Shown: piece after piece, positions 1 through 8,426 of the stretch
Layout: each line of letters begins with the position of its first letter
How positions within the stretch are numbered: the first letter of the stretch is position 1
The notes under the pieces: generated by a model
Database searches by the model: none
The model's input: the letters and a program-made list of their open reading frames with translations, nothing else
What the model was told of the DNA's origin: nothing
Assembly: GCF_039543825.1 (NCBI RefSeq)
Contig: NZ_BAABKM010000002.1
Coordinates: forward strand, 1,520,133-1,584,132
From: Nocardioides conyzicola
GTDB lineage: Bacteria; Actinomycetota; Actinomycetes; Propionibacteriales; Nocardioidaceae
DNA: 64,000 bases
Reading direction: 5' to 3'
Position numbers and translations under genes: made by a program

Positions 1-91
1 GTCCGGACTGGTCGGTGAAGTCGTCACCACCGCAGGCGCTCAGCAGCGCCGCCATCCCGATCCCGGCCACGGCCAATCCCATGCGTGTCAT
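1..91 (-). CDS. Putative lipoprotein, N-terminal fragment cut by the window edge
   Basis: The minus strand from 91 reads MTRMGLAVAGIGMAALLSAC followed by GGDDFTDQSG and stays open to the window edge. A short basic start, a hydrophobic stretch and an L-S-A-C lipobox followed by glycines and acids form a classic lipoprotein signal peptide, so the product is probably anchored outside the membrane after lipidation of Cys20. The role of the mature protein cannot be seen. A start at the internal Met4 (82) is possible. It lies downstream of the secreted protein ending at 112 on the same strand. Confidence 0.6.
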   Translation of the reverse strand, partial: MTRMGLAVAGIGMAALLSACGGDDFTDQSG

Positions 92-111
92 GGGGCCACC
101 CTTTCATCCCG

Positions 112-1956
112 TCAGAGACCGCACCGCTTCGCGGTCGTCCAGGCGCTGGTGGCGTAGTCGCTGTAGGCCCGCACCCGGAAGTCGTACTTCACCCCCGAGG
201 TGACGAGGAAGTACGGCGTCTTGGTGCCGACCGCGACGGGCGTCGACCAGGTGGTCGTCCCGACCTTCTGCTGCTGCACCTGCCAGTAGACGCCGACCTG
301 GGGGTCGGTGATCGTCAGGGAGCACTTGGTCGCGGCGGTGCGTGCGACGCCGAGCCCCGTGGGTGCGTCGATCGGCATCGTCGCGCTCTTCGTGGTCCAG
401 GCGCTCGGCTGGCCGTACCAGGTCATCGCCCGGACCCGGAACTCGTAGGACCGTCCCGGCGTCAGCAGGCCGGCCGTCCAGGTGCGGTTGTTGGGGACGA
501 AGAGCGGGTACTCGGCGCTCCAGCTGCCTCCGGCCGGGCGGAACTGGAAGCCGAAGCTCCAGGTCGCCGTCGGGGACTGCGACCAGGAGAAGGTGAGGTC
601 CGAGTTCACGCTGTTCGGCGTGGCGGTCACCCCGGTCGGGGACGGGACCGCCGCGGAGCCCGACGAGCACCAGGCCGGCAGCTGCGAGGTGGGCATCCAT
701 CTCGAGTCGGGGTCCGGTCGCGTCGGCGCCTGGAAGCCGGACGGCTGGGCGGGGTGCGGGAGCGTGACGCTCCTGAAGTGCGGTCGGTAGACGGACGCGT
801 CGACGTACGCGAGCTTCCCGCAGGCACTGTCCTCGAGGAGCGAGTTGACGCTGTAGCCGATGACCACCTGGTCGCCGCTCGTGCTGAGGTGCGGCATCAG
901 CCGTGGGGTGTAGGCCCAGATGCCCACCCCCGGCGTGCCGGAGCCCACCGTGGCCTCGGGCATCGCGAAGAGGGTCGACTTCTCGTCGGACGTGAAGCCC
1001 CACGGCTTGTCGGCGTAGTAGCTGATGACGTTGCCGTTGAGCCCTCCGGCCGTGTCCTGGGTGACCAGCACCCATCGTCCGCTCTGCTTCGTGACGCTCA
1101 GGGCCTCACTGGCGACGGTCCCGGTGGCGATGGCGTCGCCGGGGTCGGTGCTCCAGCTGTTGTTGTCGCCGGTGAAGTAGCGCCAGGTGGCCGTCAGGTC
1201 GCCCTGTGGCACCCGGGCGATCCGCAGCTTCTTCGACGACGAGCCCGCCGAGACGTCGGAGGCGTAGATGTAGGTGTAGGGGACGCCGTCGTCGACGTAG
1301 TCGGCCAGCGCCATCCCCCACAGGATGCAGTGACCCGGCACCGTCAGCGTGCAGTCACGGACGTTGGCGGGCAGGCCACCGGTGGGGTTGCCGTACGACG
1401 TCTCGTCCTGGACGGACCCGGTCGGGATCGTCCTCAGCTCCGCCCCGAGCGCAGTCGGGAACACGCTGCCAGAGGTGTTGCCCATGCGCATGTAGAACTT
1501 CTGGATGGTGGCGCCCTCCAGGCGTTGGCCGCCGCCCCACAGCCAACCGCCCAGGGTGGTGTTGACCAGCGTGCTGCCGCCCGCCCCGGCGACCGTGGCG
1601 CCCATGGTCCCGTCTGCGTTCTGGATGACGATGCCGTTGCGCGGCATCACCGCGTCGTACGAGCCGCGGGTGCCGGTGGGGGTGCCGACGCCGTACCAGT
1701 AGTCGTTGAAGAACCAGATCACCCGGCCGCCGGGCAGCTCGATGGCCTCGAGGCCGTCCCCGCCGGTCCAGTGGTTGGTGCTCCCGCTGTTGCCGTACGC
1801 CGCGAACTTGTTGGTGATCTCGTTGGCGAGAGCGGCGCTGCCCGCGGGATTGGTGTCCGGGCCGGCCTCAGCGGTGTTGGTGACCAGGAGCTGTCCGATC
1901 AACGTCACCGTGAGCGCTGTTGCGCCGGCCAGGATCATGCGACGACGGTTCGCCAT
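112..1956 (-). CDS. Secreted protein with DUF4185-like N-terminal region and C-terminal fibronectin type III domains
   Basis: The 614-residue product has a signal peptide (MANRRRMILAG, hydrophobic core, then TAEA). I chose the ATG at 1956 because GGAGG lies just upstream; an in-frame Met nine codons earlier lacks such a site. The central part (about residues 40-350) is rich in Trp and Gly with phrases such as VIWFFNDYWYG and WGMALADY, like DUF4185-type beta-propeller proteins. Residues about 390-600 hold two fibronectin-III-like modules, with phrases such as TPGRSYEFRVRAMTWYG and SGVKYDFRVRAYSDYA. It is probably an extracellular carbohydrate-binding or hydrolytic protein, but no catalytic residues are identifiable. 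The family call is from pattern memory. Confidence 0.7.
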   Translation of the reverse strand: MANRRRMILAGATALTVTLIGQLLVTNTAEAGPDTNPAGSAALANEITNKFAAYGNSGSTNHWTGGDGLEAIELPGGRVIWFFNDYWYGVGTPTGTRGSYDAVMPRNGIVIQNADGTMGATVAGAGGSTLVNTTLGGWLWGGGQRLEGATIQKFYMRMGNTSGSVFPTALGAELRTIPTGSVQDETSYGNPTGGLPANVRDCTLTVPGHCILWGMALADYVDDGVPYTYIYASDVSAGSSSKKLRIARVPQGDLTATWRYFTGDNNSWSTDPGDAIATGTVASEALSVTKQSGRWVLVTQDTAGGLNGNVISYYADKPWGFTSDEKSTLFAMPEATVGSGTPGVGIWAYTPRLMPHLSTSGDQVVIGYSVNSLLEDSACGKLAYVDASVYRPHFRSVTLPHPAQPSGFQAPTRPDPDSRWMPTSQLPAWCSSGSAAVPSPTGVTATPNSVNSDLTFSWSQSPTATWSFGFQFRPAGGSWSAEYPLFVPNNRTWTAGLLTPGRSYEFRVRAMTWYGQPSAWTTKSATMPIDAPTGLGVARTAATKCSLTITDPQVGVYWQVQQQKVGTTTWSTPVAVGTKTPYFLVTSGVKYDFRVRAYSDYATSAWTTAKRCGL

Positions 1957-2027
1957 GGGGGCCTCCTCGAGAATGGTCGACACCCTAGGGGCACCCGGTG
2001 ACGCCCGTCACAGGATCGGGCAGACCG

Positions 2028-2714
2028 CTACCGGAGGAGCTCTGCCACCCATTCCGGCACGAGCACCGAGGCCGGCCCGTGCCGGGCATCGTCGAAGAGG
2101 TGGCTCCCGGCACTGGGCTCGAGGTTGAGCTCGACGGTCCGGGCACCACGCTCGCCGGCGTACTGGACGAAGCCGGCGGCGGGGTAGACCGCCCCCGAGG
2201 TGCCGATCGAGGCGAAGACGTCGGCCTCGTCGAGGGCCGCGAGGATCCGGTCCATCTCGTAGGGGATCTCGCCGAACCACACGACGTCGGGCCGCAGCTC
2301 GGTCACCCCGCAGCGCGGACAGGGCGGGTAGTCGGAGAGGTCGCCGGTCCACACGGAGCGGCCGCCGCACCCGCGACACAGGGCCGACCGCAGCTCACCG
2401 TGCATGTGGAGCACCCGGGAGGAGCCGCCCCGCTCGTGCAGGTCGTCGATGTTCTGGGTCACCACGAGCAGGTCGTCGCCGAGCGCCGCCTCGAGCTCGG
2501 CCAGCGCCCGATGGGCCGCATTGGGCTCGACCCCGGCGAGGGCGGCCCGGCGCTCGTCGTAGAAGGCCTGGACCACCGACGGCTGGTACTCGTACGCCTC
2601 CGGCGTCGCGACGTCCTCGACCCGGTGGCCCTCCCACAGTCCGTCGGCGTCGCGGAAGGTCGGCACCCCGCTCTCGGCCGAGACCCCGGCTCCGGTGAGG
2701 ACGACGACCTTCAT
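2028..2714 (-). CDS. cobB: NAD-dependent protein deacylase, sirtuin class III (CobB type)
   Basis: Sirtuin of 228 residues that removes acyl groups from lysine using NAD. Visible motifs are the Rossmann start VVVLTGAGVSAESGVPTFRD, QNID at 87-90, the catalytic His in HMHGE (about residue 105), and four zinc cysteines in CRGC (113, 116) and CPRC (132, 135). Tyr52 and Arg55 in AFYDERR match the Y-x-x-R pair that marks class III enzymes preferring succinyl or malonyl lysine. The ATG at 2714 is chosen because the fold begins there; a longer reading frame upstream overlaps the methyltransferase. Its start overlaps the stop of the upstream methyltransferase in an ATGA, so the two are translationally coupled. 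Confidence 0.9.
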   Translation of the reverse strand: MKVVVLTGAGVSAESGVPTFRDADGLWEGHRVEDVATPEAYEYQPSVVQAFYDERRAALAGVEPNAAHRALAELEAALGDDLLVVTQNIDDLHERGGSSRVLHMHGELRSALCRGCGGRSVWTGDLSDYPPCPRCGVTELRPDVVWFGEIPYEMDRILAALDEADVFASIGTSGAVYPAAGFVQYAGERGARTVELNLEPSAGSHLFDDARHGPASVLVPEWVAELLR

Positions 2715-3331
2715 CGGGTCGACTCCGCGTAGAGCGTGACCGCGTAGCCGTCCGTCGGCTCGAACGCGTCGCCGGTCCAGGTGCCGTAGCGCGCCACCGC
2801 GTCGAGGCCGAACGCGCCGAACGCGGCGTCCACGTCGTCGAGCGCGGTGGGCGGGCAGTCGCCCGGGAGATGGGCGGCGTCCAGCCCGTAGCCACAGACG
2901 ATCACCCCACCCGGGCTCAGGTGGTGCCCGAGCCGCTTGCACGCGTCATGCAGCGTGCCGGGCTCGAGCAGCGGGATGGTGTTGCCGGCGACCAGCACCA
3001 GGTCGAAGGTCTCCCCGAGGTCGAAGGTCGCGAGGTCGCCCTGCCGCCAGTCCAGGCCAGGGGCCTCGGCCCGCGCCTGCTCGAGCATCGACTCGTCCAC
3101 GTCGACCCCGACGACGTCGTACCCCAGCTCCGCCAGGCGTACGGCGACGCGCCCGGTGCCGCAGCCGGCGTCGAGGACCCGCGCCGGCGGTGCCAGCAGC
3201 CCGGCCACGAACGTCGCCTCGCCGTGGATGTCCGCGCCGCGCGCCGCCATCGCGCGGAACCGCTCGGCGTACGCCCGTGCGTAGTCGTCGCCCACGGTCT
3301 CGCGGGCGATCCGCTCCCAGCGGCTGGTCAT
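2711..3331 (-). CDS. Class I SAM-dependent methyltransferase
   Basis: Protein of 206 residues. Motif I VLDAGCGTGRVAVRLAELG (about residues 72-90) binds S-adenosylmethionine, GVDVDESMLEQAR supplies the acidic residue after beta-2, and FDLVLVAGNTIPLL is the motif at strand 4. The N-terminal helix with DDYARAYAERF is typical of small-molecule methyltransferases of the Methyltransf_25 group. The substrate cannot be deduced. It is the middle gene of a GTPase / methyltransferase / sirtuin set joined by 4-base overlaps at both ends. Confidence 0.85.
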   Translation of the reverse strand: MTSRWERIARETVGDDYARAYAERFRAMAARGADIHGEATFVAGLLAPPARVLDAGCGTGRVAVRLAELGYDVVGVDVDESMLEQARAEAPGLDWRQGDLATFDLGETFDLVLVAGNTIPLLEPGTLHDACKRLGHHLSPGGVIVCGYGLDAAHLPGDCPPTALDDVDAAFGAFGLDAVARYGTWTGDAFEPTDGYAVTLYAESTR

Positions 3332-4461
3332 CGGGGCAGCTTGCGGCGCGCCGCGCTGGTCTTGAACTCGTCCATGAAGATCCGGTGCACGGCGTCGCTG
3401 TCGAGGGCGCCGCCGAGGGCGTTGAGCTCGCCGCGGGCCAGGCGCTCGCAGACCCGCATCCAGGCGTGGCCCATGGCGTAGGTGAACGTGCCGGCGACGG
3501 TCGCGCTGATCGGCGCGGCCACCGCAGTCCCGGCGCCCGGGACGAACTTGATCATGTTGGTCACCACCGAACGACCGGCCGTCGTCGCGGCCGCGGTCGC
3601 GGCGATGGACGCAGCGGTCGACCGCTCGATCGAGACCCCGTAGGTGACCGCGACCGTGGCCATCATTCCGATCTGGATCGGGACGAGGAGCGCGGCGTCG
3701 GAGAAGGGGATCGGGGAGGCTCCGGCGGTGGTGGCTGCTGCCGTCGCCGCCTTGACGGCCACCTCCGCCCGCTCCCGCTTGCGGTCGAAGTCGATCCGCT
3801 GGGCCGAGGTGATGGCGTGGGCGACGCCGTCCGGCGCGCCGCGAAAGGTGGCATCGAGGACTTCCTGCAGGCCGTACGCCGTCTGCCCGGTGAAGTCGTC
3901 CGCGAGCGCCATCGTGTAGTGGATCAGGCCGTCCTGGATCGGCAGGTCGAGGGCGGCGATGCTGGCCGCCAGCGCCTCGGCGTCGGGGTGCACCCGGTCG
4001 CCGGAGCGGGCGACCTGGGTGAGCACCAGGATCACCGGCAGCCCGAGCTCGGCCAGCGCGCGGATGAAGTCAGCCTCGGTGGACTCGAAGCGGCGGTCGG
4101 GGGCGCGGACGCAGTACCAGGCGACGTGGATCTGGTCGGCGAGCGGCTTGCGGCGCATGCCGTGCAGGTAGTCCTTGAGCTCGGCGATCAGGGCGGCGTT
4201 GTCCCGCCCGACCTCGAGCCCGCGGGTGTCGACGACGCCGAGCGTGCCGCTCTGGTGGAGGTACAGGTGCTCGGCCCTCGTGACCGGCTCACCGATCCCG
4301 GTCTTCGCGACCTCCTCGCCGAAGATGGCGTTGACCAGGGTCGACTTGCCGACCCCCGTCTTGCCGACCAGCAGGAGGTTGAACCGACCGATCTCGTCGG
4401 CCTTGTCCTTCCAGGCCTTCCCGAAGGCCTGGCCGAACCACTCGTCCGTGGGCTTCGCCAT
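3328..4461 (-). CDS. GTPase with MMR_HSR1-type G domain and C-terminal DUF697-like helices
   Basis: Protein of 377 residues. The P-loop GKTGVGKS lies at about 33-40 and the G3 motif DTRG at 78-81. The usual G4 NKxD is not visible; the corresponding strand ends LVLTQVAR, so nucleotide specificity may be relaxed. After the G domain comes an Ala/Thr-rich region (about 215-345) with glycine-containing hydrophobic segments such as MIKFVPGAGTAVAAPISATVAG, like the membrane-associated DUF697 part of YcjF-type GTPases. It leads the operon that continues into the methyltransferase and sirtuin. Function unknown; a membrane stress or trafficking role is only a guess. Confidence 0.75.
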   Translation of the reverse strand: MAKPTDEWFGQAFGKAWKDKADEIGRFNLLLVGKTGVGKSTLVNAIFGEEVAKTGIGEPVTRAEHLYLHQSGTLGVVDTRGLEVGRDNAALIAELKDYLHGMRRKPLADQIHVAWYCVRAPDRRFESTEADFIRALAELGLPVILVLTQVARSGDRVHPDAEALAASIAALDLPIQDGLIHYTMALADDFTGQTAYGLQEVLDATFRGAPDGVAHAITSAQRIDFDRKRERAEVAVKAATAAATTAGASPIPFSDAALLVPIQIGMMATVAVTYGVSIERSTAASIAATAAATTAGRSVVTNMIKFVPGAGTAVAAPISATVAGTFTYAMGHAWMRVCERLARGELNALGGALDSDAVHRIFMDEFKTSAARRKLPR

Positions 4462-4496
4462 GGCCCCAGCGTCTCAGACGGCGCCAGGGACCCCGT

Positions 4497-5300
4497 TCAG
4501 ATCGGGTCGCGCGCCTGGTCGCGGTAGCCGCCGGCCACGGCGTCGAGGAGGTCCGCGTCGACCGGGACGGCACACCCGTCCACCTCACTGATGGCGCGGG
4601 CCGGGTTGTTGGCGTTGACCGCCAGCACCAGGTCGGCCGCAGCGAGGTCCGCCACCGTCAGCTCGCGGACCTCGCGCCGCCACCCCAGCCGGTCGGCGAC
4701 CCGCACGAGCACGTCTGCCGTGATCGAGGGCAGCACGTCGCCGTCGGGCACGACGACGACGCCGTCCTGCCAGAGCACCACGCTCCAGGTGGTCCCCTCC
4801 AGGACCCGGTCACCGTCGACGAACAGCGCGTCGTCGTACGCCGCAAGCTGGCTCTCGCGGCGCAGCTTGATCTGCATCAGCAGGCTCGTCGACTTCAGCT
4901 CCGGCAGCTCGCGGCGGTGCGGGGTCGTCCGCACCCGGAAGCGGGTGACCACGGGGATCGGCCACGCGCTGGCCCGCGACGAGACCAGGACCCGGCAGCC
5001 GGACGCCGAGGCGGGCGCGGCGAGGTCGAGCTCGGCCGGGTAAACGCTGACGCGCACGGACTCGGCCGTGGTGCCGTCGAGGTGACGACGCAGCGTCGCC
5101 CGGAGCTCCGCACGGTCGAGCTCCTGCCCCCACAGCTCGGCCGCCGACCGGGCCAGCCGGTCCTCGTGCCGGCCCCAGGCCAGCACCTCGCCATCGACGG
5201 CGACGAAGGTGGTGAAGGCGCCGTACGGATAGAGCGCGAGCTCGGGCGGCACCGCCGTGACCGGTACGCCGTCCAGGGAGTGCCGGGACGGGCCGGTCAT
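4497..5300 (-). CDS. Class-IV PLP-dependent aminotransferase / aminodeoxychorismate lyase-like protein
   Basis: Protein of 267 residues. The fold-type IV signatures are present: ELKSTSLL supplies the lysine that would bind pyridoxal phosphate, followed by DDALFVDGDRVLEGTTWSVV and the LPSITADVL phosphate-binding region. The family includes aminodeoxychorismate lyase (PabC, folate synthesis), branched-chain aminotransferase and D-amino-acid aminotransferase, and the sequence alone does not separate them. PabC-like is the default. Its start overlaps the stop of murD2 by an ATGA, so it is expressed with the two peptidoglycan genes. That position leaves open a role in D-amino acid supply. Confidence 0.7.
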   Translation of the reverse strand: MTGPSRHSLDGVPVTAVPPELALYPYGAFTTFVAVDGEVLAWGRHEDRLARSAAELWGQELDRAELRATLRRHLDGTTAESVRVSVYPAELDLAAPASASGCRVLVSSRASAWPIPVVTRFRVRTTPHRRELPELKSTSLLMQIKLRRESQLAAYDDALFVDGDRVLEGTTWSVVLWQDGVVVVPDGDVLPSITADVLVRVADRLGWRREVRELTVADLAAADLVLAVNANNPARAISEVDGCAVPVDADLLDAVAGGYRDQARDPI

Positions 5301-6622
5301 GCGCCCGATGCCGCCGCGCGGAACGCCGCGGATCGTTCCTCGTAGCTGGCGAACTCGTCGAAGCTCGGGGCGCCCGGCGACAGCAGCACGACGTCGGAGC
5401 CGGACGGGTCCGCGTGGATCGCGGCGACGGCGGCGGCGAAGCCCGCGACCACCTGCAGCCCGTCCACCCGGCCGGCCGCCTCGGCGGCCAGCCGCGCTCC
5501 GGCAGGGCCGATGGCGAGCACCGTGACCGGCGTCGGCCGCCCGGCGAGGTAGTCGATCAGGGGCGCGAAGGACAGTCCCCGGTCAGCCCCGCCGGCGATC
5601 AGCACGACCCGCTCCGACCCATAGGTCTCGAGGGCGGCGACGACGGCCTCCGGCGCCGTGGCCAGGCTGTCGTCCACCCAGGCCCGGCTGTCGGCCGAGG
5701 GGACCCGCTCGAGGCGGTGAGCGAGCGCGGGGAACGTCCGCGCCTGGTCCAGGAGCCGAGTCCGGTCACCGGGGTCGGCTCCGGTCCAGCTCGCCGCGGC
5801 GGTCAGCGCGAGGGCCAGGTTGACCAGGTTGTGCCGTCCTCGCAGGGGGAGCTCGTGCTCGGCGACGGCGCCCACGCGGTCCCAGACGACGGTGGTGTCG
5901 GTGACCTCGATCCCGATCGTGGCCGGGCAGATGACGCGGGTGGGCTCGGTGACGCGGGACCGCACCAGCCGAGCGATCTCGCCCGTCAGGTCGGGCACGA
6001 CGACGACGTCCGGTCGGTGCGCGACCAGGTTGAGCTTGTCGGCGACGTACGCGTCGTACCCGCCGTGCCACGGGAGGTGCTCGGGGAAGAGCGAGGTGAC
6101 CACCGCGAGCCGGGGCGAGGCGCTGAGGTCGGCCGCCTGGTAACTCGACACCTCGGCGACCGCGACGGCCGAGCCCGACCGGTCGCCCGCGCTGACCGGC
6201 GTGCCGCCGTTGCCGACCAGCACCGCGGAGGTGCCGACCCCGTTGAGCAGGTGGTGGATCAGCGCGGAGGTGGTGCTCTTGCCCTTGGTGCCGGTGACGG
6301 CGATGACCCGGTCGGCGTTGGCGTTGAGCCACAGGTCGGTCAGCGAGGTGACCGACACCCCGAGCTCCGCGAGCCGGCCGAACACCGGGTCGGTGTGCGG
6401 CACGCCGGGTGACTTCACCACGACCTGGGCCTGGGTCAGCCGGGTCACCGCGTCCTCGCCGGCGACAGCGACACCGACGAGGTCCGCGGGGACCTCGGAG
6501 GTCCCCGTGACGGCGATCGTGGCGTCCACGCCGCGCTCGGCCAGCTCGGTCAGCGCTGCTCGACCCTCGCGCCCTGCCCCCCAGATGACGACCCGCCTGC
6601 CGGCGAGGTCCTCAAACCGCAC
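5297..6622 (-). CDS. murD2: UDP-N-acetylmuramoyl-L-alanine--L-glutamate ligase (MurD2 type)
   Basis: Cytoplasmic Mur ligase of about 441 residues. Visible parts are the N-terminal Rossmann domain VVIWGAGREGRAAL, the ATP-binding loop GTKGKSTT at about 111-118, a central GGTPVSAGDRSGSAVAEVSS-like region and the C-terminal ligase domain with DDSLATAPEAVVAAL and AGGADRGLSFAPL. Generic MurD enzymes add D-glutamate to UDP-MurNAc-L-Ala. Here the gene is coupled to murL, and in MurL organisms this ligase subfamily adds L-glutamate, which MurL then epimerises. The GTG at 6622 is chosen because VRFEDLAGRRVVIWGAG is the natural N-terminus; it overlaps the end of murL by 11 bases. Substrate assignment rests on the partnership, not on residues I can point to. 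Confidence 0.82.
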   Translation of the reverse strand: MRFEDLAGRRVVIWGAGREGRAALTELAERGVDATIAVTGTSEVPADLVGVAVAGEDAVTRLTQAQVVVKSPGVPHTDPVFGRLAELGVSVTSLTDLWLNANADRVIAVTGTKGKSTTSALIHHLLNGVGTSAVLVGNGGTPVSAGDRSGSAVAVAEVSSYQAADLSASPRLAVVTSLFPEHLPWHGGYDAYVADKLNLVAHRPDVVVVPDLTGEIARLVRSRVTEPTRVICPATIGIEVTDTTVVWDRVGAVAEHELPLRGRHNLVNLALALTAAASWTGADPGDRTRLLDQARTFPALAHRLERVPSADSRAWVDDSLATAPEAVVAALETYGSERVVLIAGGADRGLSFAPLIDYLAGRPTPVTVLAIGPAGARLAAEAAGRVDGLQVVAGFAAAVAAIHADPSGSDVVLLSPGAPSFDEFASYEERSAAFRAAASGA

Positions 6623-7955
6623 GTGCGATGTCTTCCAGCAGGGGCGGCAGGTGGTGGGCACCCTCCCCGAAGGCGAAGACCGCCTCCCGCTCCGTCGCCG
6701 AGGCGGACACCCCGACCAGCTCGGGCCGGTGCACGAAGGGGTGGTCCTTCCAGTCCGGGTGCTCGCGCAGCAGCGACAGCGCCACCCGGCACTCGTCCGG
6801 CTCGCCGACGCACTCGAAGGGCTTCAGCAGGCCGTCGAGACCCAGCAGCTCCCGGAAGCCCTCGAGCTGGCTCTCGTCGGCGAACATGTCGCGGCCACCG
6901 AAGATCGCCAGCAGCTGCTCCTGGGACAGGAACGGCGCGAGGCACAGGAAGACGAACCGGCACTTCGGGCAGTCGGCGCACCACGACGTACGGTCCGTCT
7001 CCTGCAGCTTGAACGCGCGGTTGCAGCTGGTGAAGACCGGGTGGTAGTCGACGTGCTCCGCGAAGCGGCGCGCGATCCGGAGCTCGGTCAGGGGCCGGAG
7101 CAGGGAGAGGTACGCCGGCGCACCGGGCGGCAGGCAGCCGCGCAGCAGCGACTCGAACTCCAGGCTCTTGGACCACTGGTGGTTGACGACCCGGCCGTGC
7201 CACTCGACGTTGCCGTACGACGAGCTCGCCTCGTTGCTGAAGACCACGGTGTCGAAGCCGAGCGCCGCCGCCGTGAGGACCGCGAGCAGCGAGTTGACCG
7301 CCGTGACCGGCACATGCCCGTTGGGCGCGCCCTCGGCGTTGAGCTGGAAGAGCGTCGGGTCGAGCCGGCGCTGCACGGTCTCGAGCGCGATCCCGGCCAC
7401 CTCCGCGGTGCGGATGATCGGCGCGTAGCTGTTGACCGCGAAGAGCCCGATCTCGAGCCCGGCCGACCGGAGGGCCTCGATCGAGACGATGGAGTCCTTG
7501 CCGCCGCCGACGGCCACCAGGAAGCGGCTCGAGGCCTGCTCCGGCGCGGGCACGGGCGCCGGGTCCGCCAGCGAGGGCGCCACCACCGGGGTGTCGAAGA
7601 CCTCCGGCAGGTCGTTGACGTAGGCGAACTCGCCCATCCCGTGGCGCAGCAGGCCGACGAGGAAGTCCCGCTCGCGCTCGGTCAGGCCGCCCGGCACCGC
7701 GATCGAGGTGGGGGCGAAGGCCTTGAAGTAGCTCAGCGACGCGGCGAGCGACAGCAGCCGGAGCAGCGGGACCTGCACCGCGTCCGGGACCCCGTCGAGC
7801 GTGCCGGGCAGCTCGATCGTCTCCGTGAACTCGTGGACCGTCACGTCACCCGCCCTCGCGGCGTACCCGAGACGGATGCTGCGGCCCTCCACGACGGGTG
7901 CCTCGCACACGAGGTCGGTGACCCTCGACCGCTCCTCCGCGCGCACACCAGACAT
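6612..7955 (-). CDS. murL: UDP-N-acetylmuramoyl-L-alanyl-L-glutamate epimerase (MurL)
   Basis: Protein of 447 residues that I recognise as MurL, the enzyme first described in Xanthomonas that converts the terminal L-Glu of UDP-MurNAc-L-Ala-L-Glu to D-Glu with ATP. Family hallmarks are VGGGKDSIVSIEALR (about 149-163), an ATP-pyrophosphatase-like loop, GHVPVTAVNS, VFSNEASSSYGNVEWHG, VNHQWSKS, TSCNRAF, a Cys pair in WCADCPKCRFVF and KPFECVGE. The ATG at 7955 has GGGGGAC upstream; the longer frame to 8237 runs over the divergent DUF192 gene and is rejected. It is coupled to murD2. With this pair the cell may not need glutamate racemase for peptidoglycan. Confidence 0.9.
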   Translation of the reverse strand: MSGVRAEERSRVTDLVCEAPVVEGRSIRLGYAARAGDVTVHEFTETIELPGTLDGVPDAVQVPLLRLLSLAASLSYFKAFAPTSIAVPGGLTERERDFLVGLLRHGMGEFAYVNDLPEVFDTPVVAPSLADPAPVPAPEQASSRFLVAVGGGKDSIVSIEALRSAGLEIGLFAVNSYAPIIRTAEVAGIALETVQRRLDPTLFQLNAEGAPNGHVPVTAVNSLLAVLTAAALGFDTVVFSNEASSSYGNVEWHGRVVNHQWSKSLEFESLLRGCLPPGAPAYLSLLRPLTELRIARRFAEHVDYHPVFTSCNRAFKLQETDRTSWCADCPKCRFVFLCLAPFLSQEQLLAIFGGRDMFADESQLEGFRELLGLDGLLKPFECVGEPDECRVALSLLREHPDWKDHPFVHRPELVGVSASATEREAVFAFGEGAHHLPPLLEDIARAV

Positions 7956-8048
7956 GTCCCCCAGCGTACCGAGCCGCCGTCGGGAGGACGCTTGCGAGCG
8001 GCCCGCCCGGGGTAACGTGCGACACGTTCGCCGAGCCCAGGAGCGGCC

Positions 8049-8393
8049 ATGCCACCTTCCAGCCACACCCGGCTCCTCGTGGACGGCCGGGCCGCTGCGC
8101 CGCTCGAGATGGCCACGACCCACCGCGCGCGCAGTCGCGGGCTGCTGGGCAGGGACGGCATCGACGGCGCCCTGCTGCTGCCCGGCGCCCGGCAGGTCCA
8201 CACGTTCCGGATGCGGTTCGCGATCGACGTGGCGCACGTCGCCCGCGACGGCACGGTGCTGGCGGTGACCACCATGCCGCCCGGACGCCTCGGGGCCTGG
8301 CGCCCGCGCAGCCGCGCGGTGATCGAGGCCACGGCCGGCGCCTTCGTCACCTGGGGGTTAGCACCGGGCGCCCGGGTGGAATGGTCCGACTAG
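8049..8393 (+). CDS. DUF192 family protein
   Basis: Small protein of 114 residues. The family pattern is visible: RSRGLLGRDGIDGALLL, then HTFRMRFAIDVAHVARDGTVLAV and PGRLGAW, ending GLAPGARVEW. DUF192 proteins form a compact beta fold of unknown function; in some bacteria the gene sits next to Tad or type II secretion genes, and here the tad locus begins nearby. It is divergent from murL across 93 bases. AGGAG lies about 6 bases before the ATG. Confidence 0.8.
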   Translation: MPPSSHTRLLVDGRAAAPLEMATTHRARSRGLLGRDGIDGALLLPGARQVHTFRMRFAIDVAHVARDGTVLAVTTMPPGRLGAWRPRSRAVIEATAGAFVTWGLAPGARVEWSD

Positions 8394-8408
8394 ATCCTTG
8401 GCCGAACT

Positions 8409-8424
8409 CAACTCTCGGGAGTTG
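8409..8424 (+). promoter_or_regulatory. Small inverted repeat covering the ribosome binding site of the VWA gene
   Basis: CAACTC and GAGTTG pair around TCGG just before the ATG at 8427. The likely Shine-Dalgarno GGGAG (8417-8421) lies partly in the loop and right arm, so the hairpin could limit initiation. It is short, and regulation is inference. Confidence 0.3.
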
Positions 8425-8426
8425 GT

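Noticed and set aside
85-2001. 638-residue plus-strand frame over the DUF4185-like gene
   Set aside because: The minus-strand protein has a signal peptide, ribosome site and fibronectin domains; the plus frame has none.
8238-8350. Longer N-terminus for murL and neighbouring minus-strand frames
   Set aside because: They overlap the DUF192 gene, and the ATG at 7955 has a good ribosome site and matches the family length.
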